Below, piece by piece: positions 38,701 to 52,472 of a stretch of 64,000 nt of DNA. The position numbers were made by a program, and so were the translations under genes. The stretch is taken from the NCBI GenBank assembly GCA_009869945.1, contig WIXG01000198.1, positions 1-64,000 of the forward strand, read 5' to 3'. The stretch's first letter is position 1. Each line of letters opens with the position of its first letter. Under the pieces are notes generated by a model. That model did no database searches, was not told the DNA's origin, and saw only the letters and a program-made list of their open reading frames with translations. This DNA comes from Mesaphorura yosii (lineage: Eukaryota > Arthropoda > Collembola > Poduromorpha > Tullbergiidae).

Positions 38701-41304
38701 TAAGTGCTAAATATTCAGCTCATGATGAGAATTATTATTGCTGCTCAGAACATGGCAATAAGCAATTTGGTAATCTAAAGTGTTTTCTCCGCAACCCTTA
38801 AATATACGTGGCAGCAAGAGTCCGCTGCTGTAAATGGCATTGAAACGCTCAGAGAACACGAACGAATGCAATGCTCACGCAAGACGTACTCAATAAATAT
38901 TTGCAACCGCATTCCATTCCATCTCCGCAATTAAACAACGATTCTCATCTCTTCTGTACCGCTCGCTCGCCCTACGCACAAAAAAAAATTGGCTTTGGTA
39001 TTTCATCTTGGCCGTGTGATAAGAGCGAAGGAAAGAAAACTCATCAAACTTGCTTCATCATAAAAATATGCAGTGATGATTGTCCGCCTGCCTTTACCTT
39101 TTCCTTTCGAATGCCAAAGCGCCGAGTCAAAGGCAAAGTCAAACCAAGACTGAATCTCGTCTTGGCAAAATTACAATTGCAATTACGAAGTGGGAATTTC
39201 ATCCAAACCCAAACGCACTCGCCAACAAATTTCTCGCATTCAGCAATCAGCTTTACACGATATAATAAGACATAATCACAATTCTCAACAATACAATGTT
39301 ATATTTAAGCCTCCGGTGATGAAGGAGCCTGCGCGTCGTGAAGAAAGGCAGAAATTCCACCAACACTTAGCACAAGGCGCAAGATAAGCACTTGACCAAA
39401 GAAAGGGCGCCCGAGCTGTGCAATAAAAGTTTACTTTTCTCATCACACCTCGCCACTGCCTGCCTTGCCATTGCCGTTGCCAGTGAATTTGGACAGTTAT
39501 GCAATGTGTGATGCGCAAAATAAGTAAATAAATGTAAATTGCATGTAACAACATACGAAGACGTGATCAAGTGCTGGATATACAAAATGCAAAACAATCC
39601 TTTCTGTCCGGGTCAGCTTCCGAGCTACTTCTCGCATGCAGAATCGATTGGATTTCATTACAATTGCATCGGAATGCGAGGTCTTTAATCGCAGCGCACC
39701 AAAGCTCGTAACCGTAGCCCAATTATCTTGTGGCATCAGCAATAAGTAATTGGATGTGCATCATATCGTATAATTTCAGGTAATGACTTTGGCTTAGGTC
39801 GATGGACCATTACGCATGCGGTGCATTAAAACATTATTATGGTTATTGTTATTGCTCTAATCGAGTACGGCGGCAGCAGCACGACAGCATTCCATTCCTA
39901 CTCATTCAATGCGGACTCGGATTCAGATTCAGGCGCAAGAATTCCAATGGCATTATTCAATAATGCCGGTAGTAATGGCAGTTTGAAGGCTGGCAAAGTA
40001 AAGAGCAAAAGACCTTCAAAGCCATTATCTTCCCGTGCTTTCGAGGGTTCGAGTCTTACCGAGGGATTCTTGTTTCAGATGCACTTACAGACACACTCGA
40101 AAGGTCCTTAATCCAAAAATGGGCGCCTTTGTTCAGGACTCCGGAATCGTGCAGCGTCCGTCATTTTTAAGAACTCCTTCCCTCAGTCAAATTACTAATT
40201 TCTTAAGTAATTCTATTTCATAAGTGCTTTAAAGTGTAATTATTTTCACAAATCCTGCTTTTTGCATATGCAACACGGACTCCCTGCTGTTACAATCTGT
40301 TGAAATGTTACTTGTCGAGAAGTTTCGTGATGCAAAAAATATTTCCGCGCCTCACAAGTGATTATCTACTTATTGCTTTTCCCAAACTTTTATTATTATT
40401 ACTGCGTGTGAACAAGCGTTGAACTCCAACTCGTCATGCTACGCAATCGCCTGATATGTGAGAATGTGAGATTTGAGTCCGTTTCTTGGAAAAGTTGATC
40501 AACCAGGGCTTTCTCCTATTCAATCAGGGCTATCGAACGAATCGACAGGTCTATCGGCAAAATTCTTTCACATTTTGCCTAATCAAGCGATCAGAGATTT
40601 CAATTCCAGCTAATTCTATTCAATTAATATTTGGCCAGATCGCGTCTCAATTCACAAATGTACGGCACCGGCGTATTCGCAATTCGGAACAGAAACAGAA
40701 GCCTTTTCATCAATGTTGATTGAGCCATGAAATGCAAAAAGACGAAAGAGCCAAAGCTGACAGTCTTTTCAATTCCAATGCCTTACTGGATTGCCGCTGC
40801 TGCTCATCATGAATCATGAAAATTCATAAATAATAATCATCGTATTCATGACTTGATCTTAACCACCGCCGACTTCGACTACCAGAGACGATAATGTAAT
40901 CAACATTAGGATAATCATATTACATCACATTAGAGCAACTGGTAGTGCGCAGCTTAAGTTGCGACTGCTCTTTACAGGCCGAAAATCTTAGGGCATGATA
41001 AGAAAACATGATCACGACCAGAATATGACTACTTCTATAATGTACTTAGGTCGTGTACGTGCTCAAGTGGAAAATGAATTATGCGGAATTATTCTGCTTG
41101 ATTGAGTTTATTCGCCAGCCATGCTGGTACTTGCAACAATGAATTGAAATGATAACAATAGAAATTCTCTTAATATTATCTTATTACACTTTAAATTCCA
41201 ATTGGAGTGTACGCGAAGATGGAAGGTACTCATTTAGTAAGGAGTGAAATAGAGTCAGGCAGCACAATGGAACAGTGGCAATGAAAACTTGGATTAAGCA
41301 CTCA

Positions 41305-41316
41305 CGCGCGCGCGCG
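41305..41316. repeat. (CG)6 dinucleotide repeat
   Basis: Six uninterrupted CG units in an AT-rich intron. A CG run of this length could adopt Z-DNA, but nothing else marks the site. Confidence 0.85.
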
Positions 41317-44300
41317 TTGAGCTGAGCTCCTTGATTACGATTTATGCAAAAATCAGTGCGCACAAAAGATAAACTGGCAAAATCACGTTCAGGTAACTTT
41401 CAGACCTCACAGAAGCTTGGTAGCAGCGTGTATTGCGTGGATTCAATTGTAGAGAGATGATTTACTGGCTTGGCGTGGCGTATGACTTGTGACCGACCGC
41501 ATTGAAGATAATAATTTATCACTGGCATTGTGCAAATGTGAACGCGAACTCGCACTTCAGAGTAAGACATTTGTGTTTATATTGCTGTTTGAAGTTTGAA
41601 TTCACAATAACAAAATGGAGATAACGCACAGCACTGCGACGCGATACTTGGAATGGAAACACAAACACTTTAAGTAAATATGGAGTAGGCGGTATTTGGA
41701 ATCCGTGTGCCATTCGTGGAACAAAATCAGCGTGTGCACAGTGCACGCCATGTTCAAAAGGACCAGCCTCATCAACAGCATTCTTATTTTTGTCAAGATT
41801 AGATCGCATAAACAAATATGGCTTTGGACAAATGCGCAACGAGCTTTCTCCCTTGCTGTTTCTCGTTGCTGTTTAAAGTTTGGACTGGCAAAGCAAACAG
41901 CAAGAATAGAAATTAGCATACGAGAATTTTTGACGATTGGAAATATTTTTATACCAACTTCACACTTCACACTTAGATCGCAATAATAAAATGATTAGAG
42001 CTATGGGATTGTGTTGTTATGCGAGGAGGAATGTAAATATGGACAGGATTTGCATACCCAATGGACGTTTGGCAGTTGGAATTCACTGTTAACTCCCGCC
42101 AGTTTATGACTGTCACTTCCTGTAGCATTCGTCAATGTTAGAACAAGGATTAAATGGTCAACCGAATGGAGTTCAGGAAGATTTCTCAAAGATTAACCAA
42201 CCATGTCCGCAAAATCCAAGTCGGAATCTGATGCTAATGAAGTCTTTCTTGACTACACCGCCGCCAGTTCATAAATCAGTAAGCTAATTGCCAATTGCTG
42301 GTGACGTTCACATAAACCTCGATTTCAAGAATGAACGAACGACCTCAAATTCACGGAGAATGCTGGCGATAATACAACTGTGAAATCTAAACTCGATTTT
42401 GAGTCTAGGTAAATACAATTCGATGGCACTGCAAATGGAGAAGATTCATCCAGCAAGACGATAGATTCTATCGCTACTCCGATAAGCGGCGAATAAAACA
42501 GACAATTTTATTCATGTCTTAATTTCACCTCTTCACATTACTCTGCCCTCTTTGCATCTGAAACTTGTCAGCCACGCCGCGGCGACTCACGGACGACGAC
42601 GGACATTGCAGCCAAAAGCACTTACGGTAACAAAAGGCAATAAAAACAAGTCCATTAACTTTTTATACGCAATCGGTTTTCTGTGGTCTGCATTTGGAAT
42701 TAAAATGTTCCGGAGTCCATATCAAAAGGAGCATAAAACTCCACAATTCAATTATAAAAAGCGCTGCTTCCTTAGACAGACCATTTTTAGAACAAAGAGC
42801 AAAACCGTGCTTCTGAACCACTTTGGCCAGATTCAGATCTTTTACCTCGCATACAAAAGGCGGAAGGAATTCAGAAGCTAATTGCAATAACACATCTCTG
42901 TCACTGATATTAGACTCACATGCAAAAAGAAGCCCAAGGTCTTGAACGTGGTTTGAGTTCAGAGCTCGAAATGCATGCATCAGCGGCCTAGAAAGATCAG
43001 ATGAGGTACCAGGAGAAAAGATAAAGATTTTTGTCGTTATGCTGAACGAATAAAGATGAAGAAAGACAAGACGGTCGGTCGCAGGCTAAGACGGATGGGT
43101 CTAAAATGGGATTCGATCATGTTTACAGTTTATCCAAGTTTCTAGACTAGAAGATAAGCAATTGAACATACGTTCATGTACGCAAGAACGAGAAGACAGG
43201 TAGGTGAACTTCGTTAATACCAATACTTGTACTTTTTGTGCTCGAGTTTCAGAAAGGGCCAGAAATCTCAGGTTCCTGTGGCATTTCAGATGCTCTTTTC
43301 TTGGCCTCCAAGAAAGGCAGCAGTACAAGACGCATGAGCCCTTCATGGGAAATTGTAAACTGATCCTCATACAAACTACAAACACTAAACACGAATGTAT
43401 TGAGCTCGAGTTCAGGGCATGGGAATTAAAAAAGATGTTCTGTAATCTTCAGTTCAGAAGACCTTAAAAGGATAAAAGTACGGTTCGAGAAAAACTAGAA
43501 CATAATTTTAATACACTTCACATAATCATAATCGTCATATAGTATGGACTTGACATTTTTACAACTGGAATGAACATCTTGCCCGCTGCCTCTGATTCTT
43601 TGATGCTGCTCATTCTGCATTTCCTTCCTTCCTTGTCTTGCTCGTTTTCCTTCAAGGTGTTTCCTTCATGTTTGGAAAAATTTGCTCTCACACAACAACG
43701 AAGGATTAAGCAAAGAGCCAGAACTTTTGCACCCATGAAGTACTTGAATAATTTGTTTTTGTTTGAGAGCATCAATGAAATGCCGAAAGCAGGAGAATTG
43801 TGTATAAAATGCAAGCAAAAGTGACTGAACAATCGACAAATTGCTTTCGGTTGGGGTTCACCCAATTTGCCAATGGAAAATAATTACAACTATGAGCTGC
43901 ATTACTACAGAGGAGACATATTTAGAGAAAAGAAGCGTCTCAGACTAATGAATTTTGAAATATGGCGAATTATGAAGCAATCGCATGCAACGCACCACCA
44001 TGCGATGGATATTACAATTTATACGAACCAGCCGCAGCCTAATGAAAAAAGGATGACAGAAAGTCAAAGGTTAAGCCATATCACGCCAAAACATGAGACG
44101 TTCGTTTCAGTTTCGTATTACAGGACTGCTGCTGGTTCAACAATGTGCAACATTCACGACAACACAATGAAAGCCCTGACTGAGATACGAAATGCAATGC
44201 AAACAATTTGTATATCAATTTAACCATTTAGCCAAAAATGACAAATCACATTTTACGCTCGTAAATGCATGCGTGATGAATGGCAATGGCGAGTGCGTTT

Positions 44301-47300
44301 ACTTTTCGCATGGAAGAATCCAAATATCATCATCATGTCATCTTTTATTGTTAATTAGCATAATGTTATTACGCCGATTGTTGTCGCAGTGTAAATACTT
44401 GGCAGCTTGATGCAAGAAAGTGAGCGAGAAGCAGAAACACCTTGTTATCGCAAATGCCTTATTATAATTACACCCACACAAATCAGTGGAAGTTAAGGAG
44501 TCCTTTTGTATGGCGAAATTCTCTCTCACACGGCCTTTCTTGACAAATGCTTTCAATTTTGTAAGTAATCTGCGTTGCAATTTATGCCACGAGCCATCTT
44601 AAAACATCACTTTCAATTTGCAGGAATTTTAGCGAACATGCTTCAGAATCGGCTTCCAGATGCGACCAAAGCCTTCTACTTGTCAGTCCAGTTAAAACAC
44701 ACGTTCATGTCGGGTCCAGGTGTAGCAGCAAGCTGTCTTGCCTTGCTTTGCATAAAATGATGATCAATTATGAATGAAGATGTTAAACAAGCCTGCAAGG
44801 ACACTTTACAATGTGCAAAATAATTGATGTAATATTTACTCTTCGTGTATTATGCATAACAGATTAAGTGCGTCTCACTTCTAACTAATTTCTTGACATA
44901 TGCTGCAAAAGCTCAGGTACAATCCAATGCAGCTGTGTCGCGAATCTTGCAACTATTTGACGAGCATTACGTAATCAAGATCTCGTCGTCTTCGTTCAAG
45001 GTACAATCTGTGATATTTAAACAACCTCAAGCCACCAAAAACGCAAAGAGAAACGCTTATGGCTGAGTGAAGAACCTGTGTCCAATTACCCAGAAGAGAG
45101 CAGAAAAATGGCAAGAAAATTCAGGTGAGCGATGTAATGTCGCCTGCGAAGCAAGAGTGCAACAAATTCTCAGGTTAAGTTTAAGGAAAGTCGGTGTAGA
45201 ATTGGAAATTGGAATTCCCTCAACAATAATGACCTTTCAGATTCAATGAAATCTAAAGCCGTCGCTAAATCATCGAGCCATCATTGGCCAACACTTACAA
45301 CAACATAAATTGATACGTGATGCTCAGTCTTGACTGTCTGTACTGCGCACAACTCAGCGTAACTCCTTATCAGAATTCTGTTATCAGTGCTCGTGTGGGC
45401 TTGTACTTCACCTCGCTTAAATGTTTTGACTTCGGCAAGCTAATGACACACTAAGAACCGACCAATTAGGTGATGGAAGATTTTGCTAATCATGATAACC
45501 AGATAGCCTATTGCTTGATGTCTCATAGTTTCGCTGTGGAAAACAATTACTGCTGAAATGAATGACAAAAGTGGTAATACATTTTTCCAAGAGAATTGTT
45601 TCTTGAGAATTGTTTCCAGAGAAATTCCCATGCATTCACGGACTCAGTGACAACCATGAAAATGCACTATAATTCTACTAGAAAAGGAAGCAGGATTGGT
45701 CTAAAAGAAGTCCTGGATGCTCATATGAAAGTAATCTTAGGGCAGCTCAAAAAGAGTAATCTTTGACCCAGCAAATAATCATTCGACTAAACTAGCTGTA
45801 GTATTTGTAAATTCTGGAAATAAACTTACAAATTCTCTCACGTTTACACTTAATACGCATTTAGCCTCTTATTGTTATTGTTATCAGCTCGGCGCCCATA
45901 TGACATATGAGACAGTTCGTGTTTCATGCACGACAAAGTGTAACACGCCGGAATCGCATGGGTGATTGAGCAAAATAAACATTAACGACAAGTTTAACTT
46001 CGTGGAAGTCTCCGTCAAGACTGAGATTAAATTTAATCATAGGGTTAGACTGTGATTTGTGACTGCGTGGATTAGTCGCATGACTCAGTGCATGAAGAAT
46101 GAGATCAAAGTCTGTGTCCACGACGAGACAGAGTCCCAGGATGAATTCCAATGCAAGATCAGCATGACCATGATTAAGAAAATAATGACGCTTACCGTGA
46201 GCCAATTCAACGCCGGAAACTGTTTCACGGATAAAATGTTTCACAAGACGAAATTTCAGCAAAGGTACTTGGAATTTTTTGCGGAACAATTTCTTAGGAT
46301 TCACAGTTCAGTTCATGAATTCACAAAGTGTTTCACGTCCAGGCTGGGCTAATTTGCCGATAAATCGCTTTGGTGAAAGTCCCTCAACCAAAATCCGGGT
46401 TAAGTGTCGCGTTGTGTTGACGAAACGAGAAACTCATGAAAGTTTATCTAGTCCACTGAATTGGCAATCAATACAATTTATTCACGATTGTCAACTTATT
46501 ATATCATACACAGCTACATGTACGCAATACGCTTAGTCGAAGTCAAGTTATCGCATCCGTATCAGTAATACGAGTTGAGAGGAGTCCGGTTAACTTTGTT
46601 TCACGAACACGCAGCGCAACGACAGCGACAGAGCAAAACTATGGCTCGCAGTTCGAGTCTACCTGCACATGTACAACAAACAACTAAAAAAACTATTCGA
46701 GAAATCTTCGAGTTACTACTAGAAAATGTTATTATTGTTATTGTTGTATATCCATGCAAAGCTACAAAGCAACACACGGGCGAAGAATAGGCAAAGATGC
46801 CGTACGCGGAGAACGATTGAGGGATGCTCGCTCCAATGTTAATTGTGCGCAGCGTATTGCGCGCATTCGAAGTGTTGATGAAGTGTATGCCGACTTTAGA
46901 GGGTTTAGGTACGGAGATAAGATTAGAGCCATGCATTGTGCTGATGCTGGTGGATTGGATTTCGTTCGAGTACTCGTTTAGCTCAAGAGTTGTATGTTTA
47001 ATGAAGAGGCACTGATTGTTGTATGTGCAATGCACGGTAGACGAGCGAGTTGCTCACCTGGATTCTTGCATGCAACATTCAATTCTACACATACACGCAC
47101 GCTTTCTTCTGAAGAAATCGTCAAGACGAGGACATAGTTTGAGGAATGCTGATGGAAAGATACATTTTTGTTTTTGCTAGTGGAAAGGTAGCCTTAGCCT
47201 TACGTACGCATAGCAAGGGTAGTAAAATTGTGGGATGAGGAACTCAGGTGAGCATCGCCTGAAGAAAAACTCTTTCTCACCAACACTGGACAAGACGGGC

Positions 47301-50300
47301 CAACAAAATCCAGGTAAGAAAATCGCTGTGTTGTAAATCTTTCTCTTTTCTGTCTCAAGACTCAAGACACGTTCGGGGCCATCCAGCAGTAAATAAAAAT
47401 ATTACTCCACATTTCGAGCCCGGTCGGGCCTCTGATTTTATGACTTTATGTCCCAGTCGCAGGCTTTTATTGATACTGAAAACGTGTACAACGACGCAAG
47501 AAACATGACCACGGCAATTTTTAAATTTTGAAAGTGACAGCGGAGATAACTTCATAAAATTCAGTCCGCAAGACCAAGACGCTTGTATGTTGAGCCTTTT
47601 TCTGGGAATGACAATATTCGTGGCGTCTCATGTATGTGCATTATTTATCTTGGACGATTTGTATTTGTACACTGAAACTGGTATAGAAAGAAGTTTGAGA
47701 AGAGGTGACAACATTATTGACTCATAAAACTTTAGCTGCTCTGCGAAAGTTTTTTGCGATTTTATTAGTATTGTAGATATTTTGTGCTTGACAACAAATG
47801 GCGACATGACTTTCGGCTCGATTGCCCTTTGAATCAGCGCATTTGGTCGTTGTCGTGTCGAGATCATAACCGAAACCAGCACGACATTCGAAATTCGCAT
47901 TCCTGTATGCACTACAAGAGCAGGAAACTCGTGCAAATATTTGCGACCCTCATTACTGGCAGACGAATTAATTTCGCAAATTTTTATTGCTAAACTTGTT
48001 TCATTTGGACGAACCTCAAATGTCTTGAGCCAAGAATGCCCATACAAGGCGGTTGCACGCAGTAAATTACAGGCTGGTCTCAATGAACGACTAATCAACG
48101 TATAATAAAAGACAGATAATAAAATCAAGTAAATCTGGACTGGAATTCAAATCATTTAGCGGACAGCGCCCAAAAACATGCGGCAAGATGAAAGATGTGA
48201 ACAAACCTACTGCCTTTTACTGCTTTCGTGTTTGGCAGCTCATAGTTGGCAAGAGGCAAGTATTTGCGTTGGGTAGCACCAAGAAAACATCGCAACGGAT
48301 TTCACCATCCCCACAACAGAAGACAATCTCATCTTCATCATGAGATGACAGGCGTCGATAAACCGGGCTTAATGTATACATTACAATTTACATTTTACAG
48401 TCGCAAGATCAAGATCAGGTTCAACATTCAACTACTGGTCAGTAATGTTAATAATAAAAACCAGAAATGAAATCAGAATTGTAAAGTCCTGTACAAATGA
48501 AAAGTGGTTTAATCAAGTCACAATGCGACATCGCAAAAGTCGCAATGCGGTGCCAAGATGTGAGGAATTTTGTGAATATCTACTTGATCTGAATATCTAT
48601 TAAGTAATGATCATGATTCATCTTCATCATACATCATAATAGAGCACGACAACTTCACGAAGAATGAATTATTTCATTACTGTGCGGTCAATTATTGTTG
48701 TGACAATTTATGTCATTTATAAATTAAACCGCAGCGCAGGTTTTAGGGAAAATTACGTGCTAAGCAAAGTAAAAGCGGCACCGTGACTTGTAAGAGGGGT
48801 CTCCGAACTACGATTTATTTCTTTTTTATTCAGCAAAGACAAAAGATGCAGCGCTGCCAAAAACAAGATGAAGATGATTTCGTGACTTTCCAGCTTCGTC
48901 CTAGTCTTTTGATCTGGGAAGCAGTGCATGCATAAAGTAACACTTCGGTCTGAACCTGAGTGAGTACGCGCAGGAATGTGCGAAAAAACTAGAAGAAAAT
49001 GAATCATTCATTCGCAACTTGAATTTTTTCTTGTTCTTGCTTCATCGCTCTGCCTGCCTGGCTTTCTCATGCATATTTTCTTTAATCTCACACTTGCTTG
49101 TGTTCAAACATGAGAAACAAATCTCAGCTTCTCTTCCTTAAACAGTGCAGCAGAAATGCAGTTTGAGGTTTGCTGTCTACGGATCTATTTTGCTATGTGT
49201 TGCAGTCTACAAATCTTTCAACTCCTTGTTTGCAGTTTGCAGCATTATTCGAAAGATGCTCAAGTCATTAAACGCATACACAGATGATCACGCCGTAAAA
49301 TGCAGGTAAAGCAAGGAATTTTTGAGATTTTCCAACATATTAATGAAGACTGTGGAATGACGATGACAAACAAGTATGTACAGTATGTAAGAATGTGAAA
49401 AGACAATAAAATGAGGCTGCGATCAGAATACTAATTTAAAACTATAATTTCTCTCGAGTCTCGACTCGCATCTTCGTGCGAAAGGTAAAGAGTCAAAGAG
49501 TGGAAGGGAAATACTTCAGTCCGATATGTTCAAATTATCTGCATGATTTTACTGCGAATCTTTTCGTGGTACGTCATGAGAAAAACGGAGATGAAGTGAA
49601 TTTTACTTTACTCGCACGGTAAGATGAAGTGAATTAAAGTGGACAAAGGCAAAACGTAAAAACAAGTTTCTCAAGCTAGAGTTGTAATTTGCACATCCAG
49701 CCGACAACTTTGAAATTCGAATTGTTTAGCATATGAGAAATCCTGTGCCGACATTTTAGGGCAAAAGCTAGCGCAGAGTTTCAGATTAGAAATTTCGAAG
49801 CGAAAGTGTTTCAGAACTAGAATAACACTGAGCCGTAAATAGAAAAATGCAACTTTTCTTCAATGGCACCTGAATGAATTGATTATTTGTCAAAATCAAA
49901 ACAAAACTCTTCAGATTTGACGTCTGAAATCCGGAGTTCTTGGAATCAAGTGCACAGAAGCGCATAATCGACGTGTAATCATTACACGAGTACTGATAGC
50001 GTCGAATTAAACTTAAAACTTCGATCGTCGGCTCTTCAATGTTTACAACACAGCAAAAAGCAGTGAGCAGCTGGGTATATAGGTTAACAATGAGATGAGA
50101 TAAGTTTCAAGTTGATCGAAAGAACTTGGTGGCCATCTTTCGCCTGGTGCTCATACCATCACAAGTTGTATTCTGTTGATTACAGGTGTGCGACGACTGT
50201 GCAGGTAAAAGACCAACACTCCACAGGTGAGTCAGCTTACGAGGGAAGGAGCAACTGAGCAGCAAGTGGTTGCACTGCATTCTACAGATGGCAAGACTGC

Positions 50301-52226
50301 TCACTTGGTAAAATGCTGCATAACTTGGAAAGAACGTTCCGCTTAACGGTCTAAAAAGCAGGAAGAGTTTATGAATGACTCCAGCAACAACTAAGGAAAG
50401 GCACGAAAGCAGGCAAGCCAACTTAAGAAAGGTCAGGAAGAGATTTTTCCCACAAGGAGCCTTTTTACGAACGCCGAATCCATAAGCGCAGGCACGTACG
50501 GCATGGCATGGAGAGGTTTCCGTACAAATATTTCCTGCAGGAAGAACGTCCGGTTCATAAATGCAGCAAGATTTTATACCCTGCACTGCAACTGCGGTGG
50601 TTTCAAAACCAAAACATGCTAGTGGAAATTACGTTTTAATCCGGGACGCGGACGGGAAGACAAGCAGCGACTGATTTAATACAAGAAAACATGTTGACTA
50701 CATTCGGTTATGGAGAAACCAGATGGATTGCATTACTCTCGTCTACCGTTTCCGAGTTCGACATCATCGGCATGGATTGCTTTGGTTTATGAATGAACTG
50801 ACTTGTGGCAGTGGCACTGGTATTATGGTAAGCCAGTACCCAATAGATAGACCCACACATGTCGTATCAGTACGGCGTATCCGGATGTTGGAGGGACGTG
50901 GATGCAGTAGAGATCGAGGAAGCTTTGCCGTAGTAAAATTTGTCGCTCGTCCGGTGAACGACGACTCCTGAATTTCTCTTCAGAAATACTCGTGTTGCGG
51001 CCAAGCGAATTAAAATCCTACATGCAATAAATACTAGAAAAAGCGGCAGGTTTCTCGTCCTGATTCTTGACAAAACACGTCAATGTCAATATAATTGACA
51101 ATTGACGTACGGAGCAAATTCCTGAATGCTGGGTCTGGGTTTCATTTCAAAGTTTCTGGAATCAATCATGCTAGTTAGCCTAGTTTACTCTGACTTTTCC
51201 CTTCCTCGTTGTGCGTCGTTTACACTTTCAATAATTCATTGTTTGTCTTGTGTGTATGGTAGGTAATGGAATGACGGTTTGAGAAAAGGTTGAGTACTTT
51301 CCCAGGCACCATTGTCATCTTGTCAATTTAGACGCTATCGTAGATTTTTCTTCGCCTTTCATTGATTAACATGCGAAAAATGTGATTCGAGTGTTCCAAG
51401 TTTGCAAGTGACTATTTCATCAAGCTTTTTCATTGTAGTACTCATCTTTCACTGGTTTAGTTTCCCAGTATTTTGTCCTTTGCGAAAACAAAAGCGTGAG
51501 GAATTTCTTTACGTTCTGCCGCTCCTACTGCCTGTGCTGAATTCTTTCGTCAGACGCGATTGTCACCATTTTATTGACGCGAACAATTTCTCAGCGGTCA
51601 AAATTTCAACACGTTTTGTCGCCTTGATCGCCCATCGATTTTTCCAGGGAAGATGGACTCATGCAGTGGTTGGCAGGCCTTTTCATAATTAAATCCCTGC
51701 TTTTCAAATCAGAGCGGATTAATCCAACCGAATCATTTTATTTCAATTCGTAAATCTGTCAATAGCTCAGGAATGTTGGTGATGCTGTGAAGATCTTCGA
51801 TGTTGAATTGTGAATGGACCTCCCTTTAATTCGTCATAATAAAATTGCTCTGGGCTAATCATTGAAATGCATACCGAAAGATTCATGTTTTCCTACTCGA
51901 GTATTTGTTTTACTAATTTTTTATCCAGATGAGTTCACATTTCAAAGGAAATTTTATCATTCATCCATCTCCTGCTGTCCGATTTTATTATCCAACTGCT
52001 TGTTGTTTACTTTCACGACTGCTCGGATTGAGAATGTCATATTAAAATGATTAGATCCAGTTCTCGTCGTGCTCAGGAGCAAAGAAGCGAACTTCTCCTG
52101 TTTTCGTTTCCTTAAGACTGCATACTGGTCTCAATGTTAATTTCACAGTACTAAAATTGGTCTTGCCGTTTACATGATATGCATACGCCTTGCATATGCA
52201 ATGCTCACAGAAGTTTGTCATGAAGT

Positions 52227-52472
52227 TTAAGGACTTGGTCCGCCGTGCTCAGTCTCGGCGGCACGGCATGCAGTGTTCAGCAGAGTGGAACCAATTTTCT
52301 CGACATACGTACGATGAACCAAAGTAAAATAAGCAAGGAATGAAATCAAAAGTACAATAAACGAGATGAAACAATAAAATACCATTGCCATTATGAGACC
52401 AGGCTTGATTCCACCTTTTATCAGGCGCTGGAATCTCATACTCATCCTCATCGGCTGGCATGACTTGGACAT
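52227..52472 (-). CDS. Candidate small single-pass membrane protein nested in the Egfr intron
   Basis: An 81-codon frame starting at an ATG in a good arthropod context (TTTAAAATGTCC). It has a basic N-terminus (MSKSCQPMRMSMRFQRLIKG), then a strong hydrophobic span of about 25 residues (GLIMAMVFYCFISFIVLLIS and on to YFTLV), then a short polar tail ending GGPSP. I do not recognise the family. A second minus-strand frame begins 22 nt into it and opens with the acidic stretch MPADEDEYEIPAPDKRW before losing character. The better N-terminus may therefore be in one frame and the better membrane span in the other, suggesting a frameshifted gene copy. It could equally be a chance ORF. Confidence 0.25.
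   Translation of the reverse strand: MSKSCQPMRMSMRFQRLIKGGIKPGLIMAMVFYCFISFIVLLISFLAYFTLVHRTYVEKIGSTLLNTACRAAETEHGGPSP

Larger units (their letters stand above)
31007..52226 (-). other. Egfr: Intron of the distal Egfr isoform, right part 2
   Basis: About 21 kb without a recognised gene. Open frames up to 166 codons exist on the minus strand (47628-48128) and 159 codons (50107-50586). Neither shows a domain or an exon-like border, and chance can produce one or two of this size in 64 kb at this composition. A minus-strand frame at 42663-42980 is somewhat protein-like but overlaps an equally open plus-strand frame. Contains CAT-rich and (CG)6 simple repeats. Confidence 0.7.

Noticed and set aside
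40040..40060. GGGTTCGAGTC resembling a tRNA B box
   Set aside because: No A box at the right distance upstream and no acceptor-stem pairing.
42552..42980. Overlapping open frames on both strands of about 105 codons each
   Set aside because: The minus-strand one looks somewhat protein-like but has no start context, splice borders or family. Neither strand can be preferred.
47628..48128. 166-codon minus-strand ORF, the longest in the window
   Set aside because: No domain, signal peptide or exon border. At about 40 percent GC, one ORF near this length is not unexpected in 64 kb.
50107..50586. 159-codon minus-strand ORF with a hydrophobic stretch
   Set aside because: Cys-rich but without ordered motifs. 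No homology recognised and consistent with chance.
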